Source: Acanthosepion esculentum (taxonomy: Eukaryota > Mollusca > Cephalopoda > Sepiida > Sepiidae). Taken from it: a stretch of DNA of 64,000 nt. The notes under the pieces were generated by a model. That model was not told the origin of the DNA. It made no database searches and saw only the letters and a program-made list of their open reading frames with translations. Of this stretch, positions 24,300 to 34,931 are shown piece after piece. The translations under genes and the position numbers were made by a program. The stretch is taken from assembly GCA_964036315.1 (NCBI GenBank), contig OZ038488.1:66397142-66461141 (forward strand), in the 5' to 3' direction. How positions within the stretch are numbered: the stretch's first letter is position 1; each line of letters opens with the position of its first letter.

Positions 24300-24905
24300 A
24301 CAGAATGCATGGTTATCAGCCCAAAATGCAAATTACAGATTGGGGATACTAAAATCAAGCAGGTACAGAAACTTAAATATCTGGGAAGTGTTCTAACAGG
24401 ATGAAAAGTGCTACACTAAGATCTGAAGTTACATTGGAATAGTGAAAGATGCCTTCAGAAAGCTAAACAAAATATTAAACAGGAAATTTTAATTAAAAAC
24501 AAAGAAATGAGTACTGAACTATTATGTAATATCAGTCCTCCTGTATGGCAGTGAATGCTGATAATCTCCTCAAAGATGAAGAGACTTGAAATGTGGTTCT
24601 ACAGAAAGATGCTGAGGATACCATTGGTTGATCATGTGAGCAACAACAAGATTTTGGAGAAAATGGAAACAAAAAGGAAACTTGTACTTATCAGGAAGAG
24701 GCAGTTGAAATTTCTGGGGCATGTAATAAGGAAGGAGAGCTTGGAAAATTTGATACTCACAAGAACATCTAGAATGAAAGAGAGACAGGAAAGCAGTGCA
24801 TAACATACTCGATGCACTTAAACAAGTGGATAGTAGAATAGTATTTGGGAGAAATAACAAAACTTAAGAGCTACAAGGGACAGGAAGATGTGGAGGGCTA
24901 TGATC
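24300..24905 (+). pseudogene. RTE-like LINE 3' fragment, copy 1
   Basis: The broken frames read like the C-terminal part of RTE-type reverse transcriptases: QVQKLKYLGSVLT upstream, then MKRLEMWFYRKMLRI, RKRQLKFLGHVIRKESLENL. It is interrupted by stops near 24400-24540. No catalytic core is present. Confidence 0.72.
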
Positions 24906-24964
24906 ACCTATGTCCTGAAGAGACACAGCACATAAAAGATTAATTAAAATGGTTGTCAGCAAAA

Positions 24965-25560
24965 AGAACAGCTCAACATGAGATTTACAAATTGGGGATA
25001 ACGAAATCAAGCAAGTACAAAAATTTAAATATCTGGGAAGCAAGGACAGAAAATGCAACACCGAAATCTGAAGATGCATTGGGATAGCGAAAGATGCCTT
25101 CCAAAAGCTAAACAAAATATTAAGAAACAGGAAATTTTAATTAGAAACAAAGAAATGAATACTGAACTGTTATGTAATATTAGTCCTCCTATATGGCAGT
25201 GAATGCTGGACAATCTCTTCACAGATGTAGAAGAGACTTGAGGAAACAGAAATGTGGTTCTACAGAAAGATGCTGAGAATGCCATGGATTGAACATGTTA
25301 GCAACAATGAAGTTTTAGAGAAAATGGAAACAAAAAGAACACTTATACTTACCATCAGAAATAGTTGAAATTTTTAGGGCACATAATGAGGGAAGAGGGC
25401 TTAGAAAATTTGATACTGACAGGACATTTTGAAGGTAAGAGGGATGGTAGTGCATACCTACCTAGTGAGCTTGGATAAATGGTTGGCAGTACAAGGATTA
25501 GGAGAGATAGACAAATTTTACCGAGAGCTACAAATGACAGGAACTTGTGGAGAGCTATGA
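24965..25560 (+). pseudogene. RTE-like LINE 3' fragment, copy 2
   Basis: Repeats the content of copy 1 in the same orientation (AGATTTACAAATTGGGGATA, AAATATCTGGGAAG, GAAATGTGGTTCTACAGAAA) with more lesions. The minus-strand open frames here are shadows. Confidence 0.7.
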
Positions 25561-25564
25561 TGGC

Positions 25565-25850
25565 ACATCAAAGAATGTAGTCATGTGTTGTTGAGTCTCA
25601 GGAATGTTAGCAAATCTTTGTCCTTCCAGGGTATTTTTAAATTCTGGAAATGACCCCAAATCACAGGGGACTAAGTCTGGTGAATAAGGTAGAAAGGGAC
25701 CTATAACCATACTAGCTTAATTATCCTTTAATGACTTGTAAGTTGTATTGTCTGATTATTTTCATGAAGGACCCCAGATTCTAGCTCAGGTATCATGTCC
25801 ATCCAGTATAGCTTTACATTCATCACTATAAATTACTATTATGAAATGTA
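25565..25850 (-). pseudogene. Mariner-like transposase fragment
   Basis: On the minus strand the translation contains YSPDLVPCDLGSFPEFKNTL and, upstream, a degenerate LHENNQ box. These match the LHHDNA...PPYSPDLAPCDF region of mariner transposases. The fragment is broken by stops and is far too short to be active. Confidence 0.6.
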
Positions 25851-25974
25851 CTTCATGCTATCTTTAGCTAATGGTATTAATATTTTGCATCTTTTCTCTC
25901 TGTTTGCTTCCACAACATGAGATTCATTGTAACATTTGATGCTGGTCAGTCCTATTTTCTTGTTTGTTTATTCT

Positions 25975-26250
25975 TTTTAATCATTTTACCCCAAGCAAGG
26001 TGATAATGCCACTAGGACACAAGGGGTTACTGGGAGTGATAGAGAATGAGAAGGCTTTAGTGAGGAGAAAGGACAATAAAAGAATAGGATTCAAGGAGAC
26101 AGAAGATGGTGATTGACAGTGCATTTTAAAGTTTTTAAGATTACAATCTTAAAATTTTTTAAATGCGCTGTTAATCGCAGGGGGCAAGGAAGCAAGAAAT
26201 GGAAGAGAATTCCACAGGCAAGAAGTACAAAAAAAGAAACGATTAGAATA
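25975..26250 (-). pseudogene. LINE C-terminal fragment with SINE-like tail
   Basis: The minus strand encodes SNRFFFCTSCLWNSLP, a C-terminal motif of a LINE family. A 3' UTR and a tail whose + strand reads CCCCAAGCAAGGTGATAATG follow. The same tail closes the SINEs of this window. Confidence 0.65.
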
Positions 26251-26495
26251 TATATGGCAATGAATGCTGGACAATGTGATCACAGATGAAGAAAAGACTC
26301 GAGGAAACAGAAATGTGGCTCTACAGAAGGATGCTGAGAATACCATGGATGGAACATCATGAGTAATGACTAAGTTTTAGAGAAAATGGAAACAAAAAGG
26401 ACACATACATAGTATCAGAAAGAATTGAAATTAGCTAAGATAGCAAAAAGACAAAATTTACTAAGAGCTACAAAGGACTGGGGAATTGTGTGGAT
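26250..26495 (+). pseudogene. RTE-like LINE 3' fragment, copy 3
   Basis: Third and shortest copy of the 24300 fragment (GGCAATGAATGCTGGACAAT, AGAAATGTGGCTCTACAGAA, AGAGCTACAAAGGACTGG), same orientation. Confidence 0.65.
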
Positions 26496-26580
26496 ATTTT
26501 CAAATATTTTCCCTCCTCAATATCTTTTTATAACTTTCAGTGCTGAGTAAATTTTTAAGAGTAAATTAAATAAAAGTATA

Positions 26581-27062
26581 GTGTGTTATAAAACGAATAA
26601 AGAGTCAAGTCCAGTTTTAATGCAAGGAGACAATAACATGGCCGCTATAGTAAAAAACGGAAATATTTTAGTAGCCCATGTAGATCAAATAAAACCTAAA
26701 GTAGCCTCCCTGTGCCTTTTCTATAACTTTCATGGTAATTGTTTGGATGAACTTTGCTACATTAGCAACAAGGCCTTATTATTTTACCGTTGAATTGCCT
26801 AGTTACAACCATAAGTTCTTTGATAAGTTTTTCTTGCATTTTTCGCGTGTGGAACTCTCTTCCAGCTTACTTTCCTGACAGTTTTGATCTTTAAAAATTT
26901 AAATGCAATGTCAGTTGTTATCTACTGTCTTCTTCATTCTACTTCTTTTGTTGTTCTTGCTCCTTAATAATAATTTTTTTCCCTTATTCTTTCACACTCA
27001 GCAAACCCTTGTGTTTTGGTGCCTTTATTACTTTGCTTGGAGTGAAATGATTAAAAAAAAAT
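26581..27062 (+). pseudogene. LINE C-terminal fragment and 3' UTR
   Basis: From about 26700 the frame VASLCLFYNFHGNCLDEL matches the fragment on the minus strand at 29245-29616 (ASLCLFKNIFLEGC). It continues to a tail TTTGCTTGGAGTGAAATGAT plus an A-run. The 40 residues before it (with AHVDQIKPK) are not explained by this LINE. They could be a piece of a retroelement integrase tail, which is a weak guess. Confidence 0.5.
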
Positions 27063-27335
27063 ATGCTGAAGAGAAGGATGAAGAGATTTCTATAGGCAGT
27101 CTCAGTTATAATTTTATAGACTAACAACAAAAAATAGTCCTGCAGAATGAAATAAGTGAACACATGATTTGTGGATGATTAACAGGGCAAAGAGGAGTCC
27201 AAAACATCAGCCTTACACCATATAATGTAGAAAGATTGGTTGTTATATGGTCAGCAAAATTAAGTAACATTGAGCCTGGTCATTACCTAGATGGGTGACA
27301 GCTTGGGAATACAAAGTGCTGTAAGCTTGGATGTA

Positions 27336-27500
27336 CAAGTGGTGTAATGGATAATGTCTCAGAATTGGAATTTGGGGAGCCAAGTTCCAATTCCAGTCAG
27401 GTCAATTATATTTGCTTAGATGCAAATACTCTTGGGAAAGGTATGAAACTGCCTCTTCTCCTTCCTGTTATAGGTTAATTAGTAGGACTTGTAACAGTAA
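27336..27500 (+). mobile_element. tRNA-derived SINE
   Basis: Head GGTGTAATGGATAATGTCTC (A-box region) and AGTTCCAATTCCAG (B box), then the family body (GGGAAAGGTATGAAACTGCC). Same family as 9704. Confidence 0.68.
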
Positions 27501-27669
27501 ATCTGTTATATCCTTAAAGAAGGTTACAAACAGACAAAGGTGGTACTCGAGTGAAAGGAACAGTAACACTGGCGTAGATGAAAGAAAGAGAGGTTTATTG
27601 TAAAAGAGAATACACTACTGAAAGACAGGGAATTGGTTAGCAAGCTAGTAATTCCCATAGCAAGGTTAT

Positions 27670-27965
27670 TTACCTTAAACCCCCACCCCCACCCTCACCC
27701 CCACCCCGTGCACAAAGCCGTTTTTAATGCAGGGTCAAAACTGAGCCTGTAGGCTCAGGCAAAAATTCCCCGTAGACCCCACATACATAGGGTCGGGTAG
27801 CTGTCTACCACCCCAGATGAGACTCTGCCCTTCAGCATAGCCTCATCGGGGTTTCTCTCTGGGTTCCTCTCGGCCTGAAGGCAGAGAGTTCAACCAGCAC
27901 AGCTGGAGACTAATCTCCAACTAATTCCCAAAGCGAGTCGCCAGATATATCCTGTGCTTTCTATC
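27670..27965 (-). repeat. Dispersed repeat, inverted partner of 22146-22478, with C-rich edge
   Basis: Inverted relative to 22146-22478 (GTAGACCCCACATACATAGG, AGGCAGAGAGTTCAACCAGC). Its left edge, 27676-27707, is a run of CCCCCACCCCCACCC-type blocks, so the minus strand is strongly G-rich there. Confidence 0.62.
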
Positions 27966-28177
27966 CACTTCCCTTCTCCACATCCTTTCATTTTTCATTC
28001 CTATCTGCTCTCGCTCCAAATCTTCTGTAACCCCCTTGCCTTGATCGATCCACCGTCTTTCTCTTTCTCCACATCTTCTCCTTTACCACTCCTATCTGCT
28101 CTTCCTCCAACCCTTCTTTAACCCCTTGCATGATAGTGGCCTCCAGCCTTGCTTGGGATGATACGCTTAAAAAAAAA

Positions 28178-28183
28178 ATAAAT

Positions 28184-28244
<61 letters not shown>

Positions 28245-28245
28245 T
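28178..28245. repeat. (TA)n microsatellite
   Basis: About 65 bp of uninterrupted alternating A and T. The flanking sequence to the left ends in a fragment of the SINE tail (CCTTGCTTGGGATGATACGC). Confidence 0.92.
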
Positions 28246-28619
28246 TATATAGTCAGTCCACATAGGCGATAGGGAGTGTGGGACATTCCATTACAACAAA
28301 ATCATTATCTCCAAAGAATGCCTACAATCTCAAAATATATTTTCTGGCTTTAAATAAACTGCAAATGGTTGATAAGCTGTAAAAAGCAAATCACTAAATC
28401 AGTCAGTCAATCGACCAAAACATCAAACCAGGATGTAATAATGGAATGACAATAGCCTGTGTATAAGAGGTTTAGCAAAAATCTGCTAGAGAAAGAAACA
28501 CATCAAGATCTCAGAAGATGGAGAGAGAGAGAAAATAAAAAAAATCTCACTAACTAAACAGTGTAAGTTCAAGTCCAAGGCCTTCTTACTACGGTTGGAG
28601 GAATCCCTCCCTAATTGAC

Positions 28620-28880
28620 CATATCTTCAGGGGTGTAGCCATACTCACCATGCCTGGCCAATTGCAGGTTGGTGAGACTAGTTGGGTTTTACTCTAGAGA
28701 GTTCATTCGCCCTTTAAAAGCTCATATTTTTTTTTGTGCTGATGGGGTTCCACTTACCCTCCTGGTGGGGGAGCCAGTTTATACTCTACCAGATTACGAA
28801 GTCAGTGTTGCCTTTCTAGACTGTTTGCCACCCAAGGCTATAGAACCCAGTTTGTCCTGCTATTTACTCATAACTAATCT
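28620..28880 (-). mobile_element. SINE-like fragments
   Basis: 28795-28880 carries the reversed body of the tRNA-derived SINE family (CCCAAGGCTATAGAACCCAG, TCCTGCTATTTACTCATAAC). The segment 28620-28790 (CACCATGCCTGGCCAATTGC, CCACTTACCCTCCTGGTGGG) is unlike the other copies and was not assigned. Confidence 0.5.
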
Positions 28881-29241
28881 ACAAAATCTACAAGAAGTAT
28901 AAACCCCTATGTTTCTGGAATATATGTAGTGATATATGGGCATGTGCGAGGTTGCCTGATTTGCATATTAGAAAGGGACACTATAAATAGTCTACATGAA
29001 ATAACAAGTAGTTTAAGTCATGTTAGGAGATATATCTGACTTGCGAATACCACTGAGTACATTTTAATGCATTTAAGATAAGAAAAAAATCCAATAAACT
29101 AAAATTTAATGCAGAAAATTCTTTAAAAACTTTATGAATTATTTATAGTATTTAAATAATGGACTTCTATTAAAATGTATTCCATTGCTCATTTGTTTTA
29201 GAAACAGATATAAACATTTACAGAAGCTTCTTTTTTAATTC

Positions 29242-29620
29242 CACAATCATTTCACCCTAAGCAAGGTGATAAAGCCACTAAGATACACTAGGTGTGGCAG
29301 AAGACTTTAGTATGGAGAAAGGACAATACAAGAACGAAATTCAGGAAAAAGATTGTGATTGACCTTGCATTTACATTTTTAAAGATTGTAGGTTGTAGGA
29401 AAACAAGAAATTGGAAGAGTTCCATAGGTGAGAAGTACAAGAAAAGAAACTGTTAGAATAGAACTTATAGTTACATCTAGCTATTTCAACAGTAAAACGA
29501 TGAGACCTAGTTGCCAATCTAGTAGAACGTTTAAATTCATGTGGTTGAGTTACCAAGGAGAACTCATGAGAACAACCCTCCAGGAAAATATTTTTGAAAA
29601 GACACAGGGAAGCCACATCA
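29242..29620 (-). pseudogene. LINE C-terminal fragment with SINE-like tail
   Basis: The minus strand encodes an 81-residue frame with STRLATRSHRFTVEIARCN and SFFSCTSHLWNSS, a recognisable C-terminal end of a LINE protein. It is followed by a short 3' UTR and the tail (rc CACCTTGCTTAGGGTGAAAT). The other copies of this end are at 25975 (minus), 26700 (plus) and 40390 (plus). Confidence 0.7.
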
Positions 29621-30615
29621 TGGCAGTGGGGAAGTGACTTAAGTCAGAACTGATAACATTACTGACCCTTTGGATTTTAGGAAAGTATGAAATGTAAAGA
29701 AAAAAATTTATCTATTAAAACTAATACAGAGAGGTCATTTATGTAGATTTACACATGACAAAAATAAATAAATAAATGACTTTTTTTTAAAAATTTTACA
29801 TCATTAACCCTTATTTTATTTTTGTATTTTTTAATTTAATAACATTTTTTTTTTTATTCTTCCACCATTTATTTCCTATGTTATTTTGTGTTTGTGGTAT
29901 GACATGAACACCAAACAAGGGCTTATCTATTTACACTAACTTTATTTTCAGGTTGTTTTTAATATTTTATTGCATAAAACTGCTTTGCTTTTAGAATTCC
30001 CATGTACATACAATATATGCGTACACATGCCCAGAGGTGACATATTGAACCTTTGCTAAGTTTGTTGGTATGGCGTCAGTTTTTTTCCTGGTTACCTTGG
30101 GGTACAAAGTTTTACATTTACTCAGGATGCCGAGTGACTTCTCTGAGACAAGGTATTGTATAACCAGGTAAAAACCAATTAAAAAATAACTTTCATGAAG
30201 GAAAAACATAGCAAAAAAAAAGCCTAATGTTTGATAAATTCTCACATATTCCTGCTTATAGTTTAACTGCACTTTTCAACAAAATTATTTTCGTTTATGT
30301 AAAAAAAAAAAAAAAAAAAACAATTGTTATTTAAATGTTGAGGCAACCCCTCTCCCCCAGCACATTTATTCAGTTTCCTCTTCATTAGCTTTGTATTTAT
30401 TTAACTTATTCTCATACACCTTCTGCAGTTAAACTTTGCTATCCCTGCAAGCCTTTTCCACTCTGCTTCTTTCCTCTTCATTTTGGATATAATTTGGTTT
30501 TCCTTCAATTGTTTATAGTGTGTACTTATTCCTGATTCAGGTGCAGATAAAAACCGACAGTATTCAATCTGCACCTGGCAATTAAAGCACGCATGAAATT
30601 TACTGTTATGCTAAT

Positions 30616-30659
30616 AGTGAGAATATATATATATATATATACACACACATATACATATA

Positions 30660-30722
<63 letters not shown>

Positions 30723-30763
30723 GTCTGTGTGTGTGTATATGTGTCTGGGTATCTATATATATA

Positions 30764-30798
<35 letters not shown>

Positions 30799-30847
30799 TA
30801 CACGTGTGTGTGTGTATATGTGTCTGGGTATCTATATATGTGTGTGC

Positions 30848-30900
<53 letters not shown>
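30616..30900. repeat. Compound (TA)n/(TG)n microsatellite
   Basis: Long (TA)n blocks alternate with GTGTGTGT blocks and two copies of TATGTGTCTGGGTATCTATA. Frames through it give Tyr-Ile repeats that are not proteins. Confidence 0.92.
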
Positions 30901-30903
<3 letters not shown>

Positions 30904-31069
30904 TGTAACCCAGATATAAGAGTTGTCAGGACCAGAGAAGAAGTATCTTATATCCGGGTTTCTCTTATATCCGGGTTTGGTATATTTTGTTTTATTAACA
31001 CAGGCTCTAATTTGGGACCAGAGAAAATCTCTCTTATATCCGAGTTTCTCTTATATCCGAGTTACACTG
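30901..31069 (-). mobile_element. Palindromic pogo-type MITE, copy 3
   Basis: 169 bp, same orientation as copy 2 (AGTTGTCAGGACCAGAGAAG near the left end). It begins CAGTGTAACCCAGATATAAG and ends GAGTTACACTG, flanked by TA. It sits exactly at the edge of the (TA)n tract. Confidence 0.82.
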
Positions 31070-31094
31070 TATATATAATGTAATATCTGGCTAT

Positions 31095-31520
31095 TTGTTT
31101 CCAAGCACACCTGACTGTCACAGTGACTAGCAAATCCCTATTACAGATGCCCACACAACCTGCAGATAGTCCATCTGTGGTTCATACTGTAACTATGCCG
31201 AGCAGGCCTCAGTTTCTGGGAGTCAGTGCATAATCTGGCAAAATCAATTTTTTTTTTTTTGTTTTAACAAGGCCAGCATGACACTTGTGACTTCATGCTA
31301 GTGCAACCATTGCTGGCTTCCGAACAGTTCTGTCTACCCAATTTCACTCACATGGCTTAGGTTAACTCGTGGTTATGTTTTCAGGCACTTTCCAAAGGTG
31401 CCACATGCTGGGATTCCCTCCCCAGGCAATAAGTCACTTCCCTGACAAATCAGCCATGGTGAGATTTGAACCTTGGTTTTATGGTCAGAAAATGAACATT
31501 TTAACAACTTAGCCATAACC
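31095..31520 (-). mobile_element. SINE region with tRNA-like head on minus strand
   Basis: At 31448-31517 the minus strand reads like a degenerate tRNA (GGGGTTATGGCTAAGTTG ... AAGGTTCAAATCTCACC, a B box). The part at 31095-31245 (TTCCAAGCACACCTGACTGT, ATCTGTGGTTCATACTG) recurs at 32437-32590 in the same orientation. Confidence 0.55.
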
Positions 31521-31525
31521 CCACC

Positions 31526-31526
<1 letters not shown>

Positions 31527-31602
<76 letters not shown>
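31527..31602. repeat. (TA)n microsatellite
   Basis: About 75 bp of pure TA. Confidence 0.93.
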
Positions 31603-31604
<2 letters not shown>

Positions 31605-32030
31605 GGACTCTCCTGTCAAGTTTGACATATGAGGTTCTGACAACCTCAAACTAATTATCTGCATGCCTATGATGGCCATGACTTTTTAGACCGGCTTAAG
31701 AATTGCACAAAAGTCCACAAACAGTACAGGATAATGTATTGTATCCAAGTGCAGCAGGAACACTGTTAGCTGTCTTATTTTGCTTTCGTGTTTCATGTAG
31801 TTGACTGATGCTTACTTCTTGATGGTGCATTATTCCTGAATGGCAGCTAGAACGATACTCTGATCTCTTCATAGCTACCTCTTCAAAGTTCTTGAGTGGA
31901 ATGTTGACGCAAGAAAGGTTGCTTTTCAGTTTATCTTTATACCTGAACAAAGTCTACCAACATTTCTATGACCACTATGGCGTTCCCTGTAGAAAAGAAC
32001 TTTTGCTATGTGATCATCACTAATCATCAA

Positions 32031-32031
<1 letters not shown>

Positions 32032-32099
<68 letters not shown>

Positions 32100-32103
32100 T
32101 ACA
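32032..32103. repeat. (TA)n(CA)n microsatellite
   Basis: TA tract passing into ACACACAC and ACATACATAC. Confidence 0.9.
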
Positions 32104-32196
32104 TACACAAGTATAGGATTGGTGTAGATGGAATAAATTCCAATAGCCAGAAATACTATTATTAAAAGAGTGCTCAATACACAGTAGAGCAAATAT

Positions 32197-32365
32197 TATT
32201 TATTCAAAAATTATAACAAACATGTTATAACATCACTACAAAAATAGTCATTTTGTTTCAACACTTCTGGTGTCTTATCAAGTGACCATAAAGTCACTTG
32301 ATAAGACACCAAAATGGCTATTTTTATAGTGATGTTATAACATTTGTTATAATTTTTGAATAAAT

Positions 32366-32368
<3 letters not shown>
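32197..32368. repeat. Long palindrome, hairpin-forming
   Basis: The outer arms pair TTATTTATTCAAAAATTATA with its complement ending at 32368. The inner arms pair TGGTGTCTTATCAAGTGAC with GTCACTTGATAAGACACCA around a loop of about 5 bases. A stretch of about 12 bases (TTTCAACACTTC) interrupts the left arm only. It lies between two (TA)n tracts. Confidence 0.8.

Positions 32369-32430
<62 letters not shown>
32369..32430. repeat. (TA)n microsatellite
   Basis: About 60 bp of TA directly after the palindrome. Confidence 0.92.
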
Positions 32431-32431
<1 letters not shown>

Positions 32432-32436
32432 ATAGC

Positions 32437-32690
32437 TGGCTATTCTCGTTTTCCAAGCACACCTGTCTGCTAGGTGGGGGCTAGCCAATCCTTGTTGCAG
32501 ATGCCCACTTGTGGTTTATACTGCAACCCTACTTTGGAGGCATAATTACAATTTCTGGGAGAAAGTGCATATTTGTCATAATCAACAGTTTCCAGTAAAT
32601 ATCACCTGAAGAAGACCTGAATGTACAATGGCTGAAACATTGTGAATGTGACAATAAAGATAAGGACAACATTCTGAACAATGTAAATAG
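32437..32690 (+). repeat. Dispersed repeat ending in CTGAAGA...GAAAC motif
   Basis: The first 150 bases repeat 31095-31245. The last part reads CACCTGAAGAAGACCTGAAT and then GGCTGAAACATTGTGAATG. A second example of this end is at 32940-33015, and a reversed one lies near 50870-50920. Confidence 0.6.
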
Positions 32691-32699
32691 TGTAATAAT

Positions 32700-34140
32700 T
32701 ATTTTAGTGGAGTAGACATTTTTTTTATTAAACAGTGTGAATTAGGCCTGCACATTCTAGAGAATAAAGAAAATATGGTCTCTGGCAGTCGAAACAGAGC
32801 AAGTGATTATTAAGCAATACTAAGTAACAAGATGAGATAGCACTTGACATGGACTGCAGAATGAGAACAATTTACCCCACCCACTCCAGATTAAGTAGAA
32901 TTCAGTTAGAATTTCCCTAAAGTTTGCCTGGATCAACATACACCTGAAGAAGGCTGGATGGCACTATGGCTGAAACGTTTTGTTAATAGCAACAAAGATA
33001 AAGACAAGAATCCAAATGTAAATAATTACAAAACCATAGTTAAATAGAAAAAAATTCTTGAATTACAATCCACTATTTTCTTTACTGATTTTAGAAATCC
33101 TCGTTCAGGATGAATTTGGTTTATGAGATCAGCTCTAAATTATATTGGTTATTAATATTAAATTAAAAAAACCAGCCAGGATTAATTTTAAAAAAAAATA
33201 TATAATATATATTAAAAATATTAAAAAACAAAATAAAAATGATTAACATAAAAGCAACATTTTTTTCTCCCTCTCCCCTTACCTTTAAAAAAAAACAAGC
33301 CTTCTGTTTATAAATTTCTGTTTTCTCTCTTTCAGGAAAAAAACATTCATTTTCTGAATTAATTTTCAAATTTTTGTTGTTTTTACTTCTCACAAATGTT
33401 TGCTGTGTTGTTACTTACAGTGCATTTTTGTTTATTTATTTGCAAATGTTTGCTGTTCTTTTTTTTTTGTTTTTCAAAAATAAAGCTGTTTAGTATTTGA
33501 CTATTCATTTCTTTGTGTAGAACACTAATATTCTGAAACTACATTTATTCTTGTTGGCTTTTGGTTTAGACATTTTTTTTTATTAATGTCTTCTCACAAG
33601 AACAGAATCTTGAATAAATAAAACTTAACATTTCAGACTACTAAAATACTTGCCAAAATTTAAAAGAAACAATTTTTTATGTTTCATTGAATAATGTTCC
33701 TTCTTATGAAGTTATAATTTGCACATTTCAAAGTCTTAAAAATCATAGTTAAATATTATCTTCATTGCCTATTTGTTCAGTTCCAGCCAAGATTTTGAAG
33801 TCTCATTTTCCAGGCACTAGTTTCCCCTATTTGGAAGATTGATGCTATATGATCTTTCTGCTCCAATTTAATTAACTACCAAAATCCTGTAATTACTTAA
33901 AATTTATTTTATCAAATTTCAATACTTAGTCTCTGTACAGAAAATGAGAAATAAAAGGGATTGTCAGTGGTCAGGAATAAACACAAGCAAAAAAATAGGG
34001 TTATATGTATAATTTAAAGCATTGCTAATGGTTTTTTGTTTCTTCAGAAATCTATTATCAATGATTTTTCTCTAGGAATTTATTGAAAATCCCCAAAACT
34101 GATTATCAATGGTCAGGACTCAATGTAAGTGTTTCTAACA
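32700..34140. other. AT-rich intronic stretch
   Basis: Apart from the repeat end at 32940-33015, no element or exon was recognised. Confidence 0.5.
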
Positions 34141-34147
34141 GAACAGT

Positions 34148-34228
34148 GCTTTGATATGTATAATATAAATGCTTTGATATGTATAATATAAATGCTTTGA
34201 TATGTATAATATAAATGCTTTGATAATG
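34148..34228. repeat. 23-bp tandem repeat
   Basis: A little over three copies of a 23-bp unit starting TTTGATATGTATAATATAAA. Confidence 0.88.
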
Positions 34229-34931
34229 ATTGCATAATAAAAATGCATTGAAAAGTCAGGAATTAATACATGCATTACTGAATGAATAGTGATGTTCTAT
34301 GTATTTACAATGATTTTACTTTTGAGACAGTTGTAGAAATACAGTAGAAATAAGGAAATAAAAAAAGAGAAAACAAGTGATTATCAGTAGGCAGAATTTG
34401 ATGCAAGTATTAATAACAAAAAAAGGGGCCATTATTTGCATAATTTTAAGGATTAATTTTTTCCCATTATGCAGACTTTAATTTTTTGTTTAAAATTAAT
34501 TACAATTTCTAGTTTAACCAAACTAAAAGCTTATATGTACAAATTAAACATAATTTTTTTTTTAATTGTAATTAAGCAAAGCTTTTTTTCTTTCTTTTTT
34601 TGAAGTGAATGACCTTTTTCTTGTGAGGTTGTACTACTTTCCAGGGCCTATGACTTTGTCATTATTTTAAAATTGAAAATGTGTCAAAATAACTTCACCT
34701 ACTTTTGCAGCTGTGTGGAAAATTTTCTGTGCGTGTTTTTTTTTTTGTTTTTTTTTTACAGGAGTTTATTTCTGGCACAGCTGTAAATGTGATTCTGTTG
34801 AAACCACTGATTTTATTAAATTATTTTCTAAATTTGAGCATGAAAAATGTTTTATTGTGATTAACACTTTTGTCAAGAATCTCAATTGTAATTGTTCCTT
34901 AAAACTTGAAACAAATAATAAAATTTTAATA

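Noticed and set aside
24570..25285. Minus-strand Ser/Phe/Leu-rich frames at 24570-24860, 24864-25115 and 25025-25285
   Set aside because: They are shadows of the RTE-like LINE fragments on the + strand.
30593..31083. Tyr-Ile-rich open frames as proteins (also at 32000, 43300, 46900, 54900 and 63300)
   Set aside because: They translate TA microsatellites, which lack stop codons in several frames on both strands.
31448..31517. Functional tRNA gene on the minus strand
   Set aside because: The head is tRNA-like with a B box but the stems do not pair properly, and it is attached to a SINE body. The same holds for the heads at 9704, 27336, 40710 and 59430.
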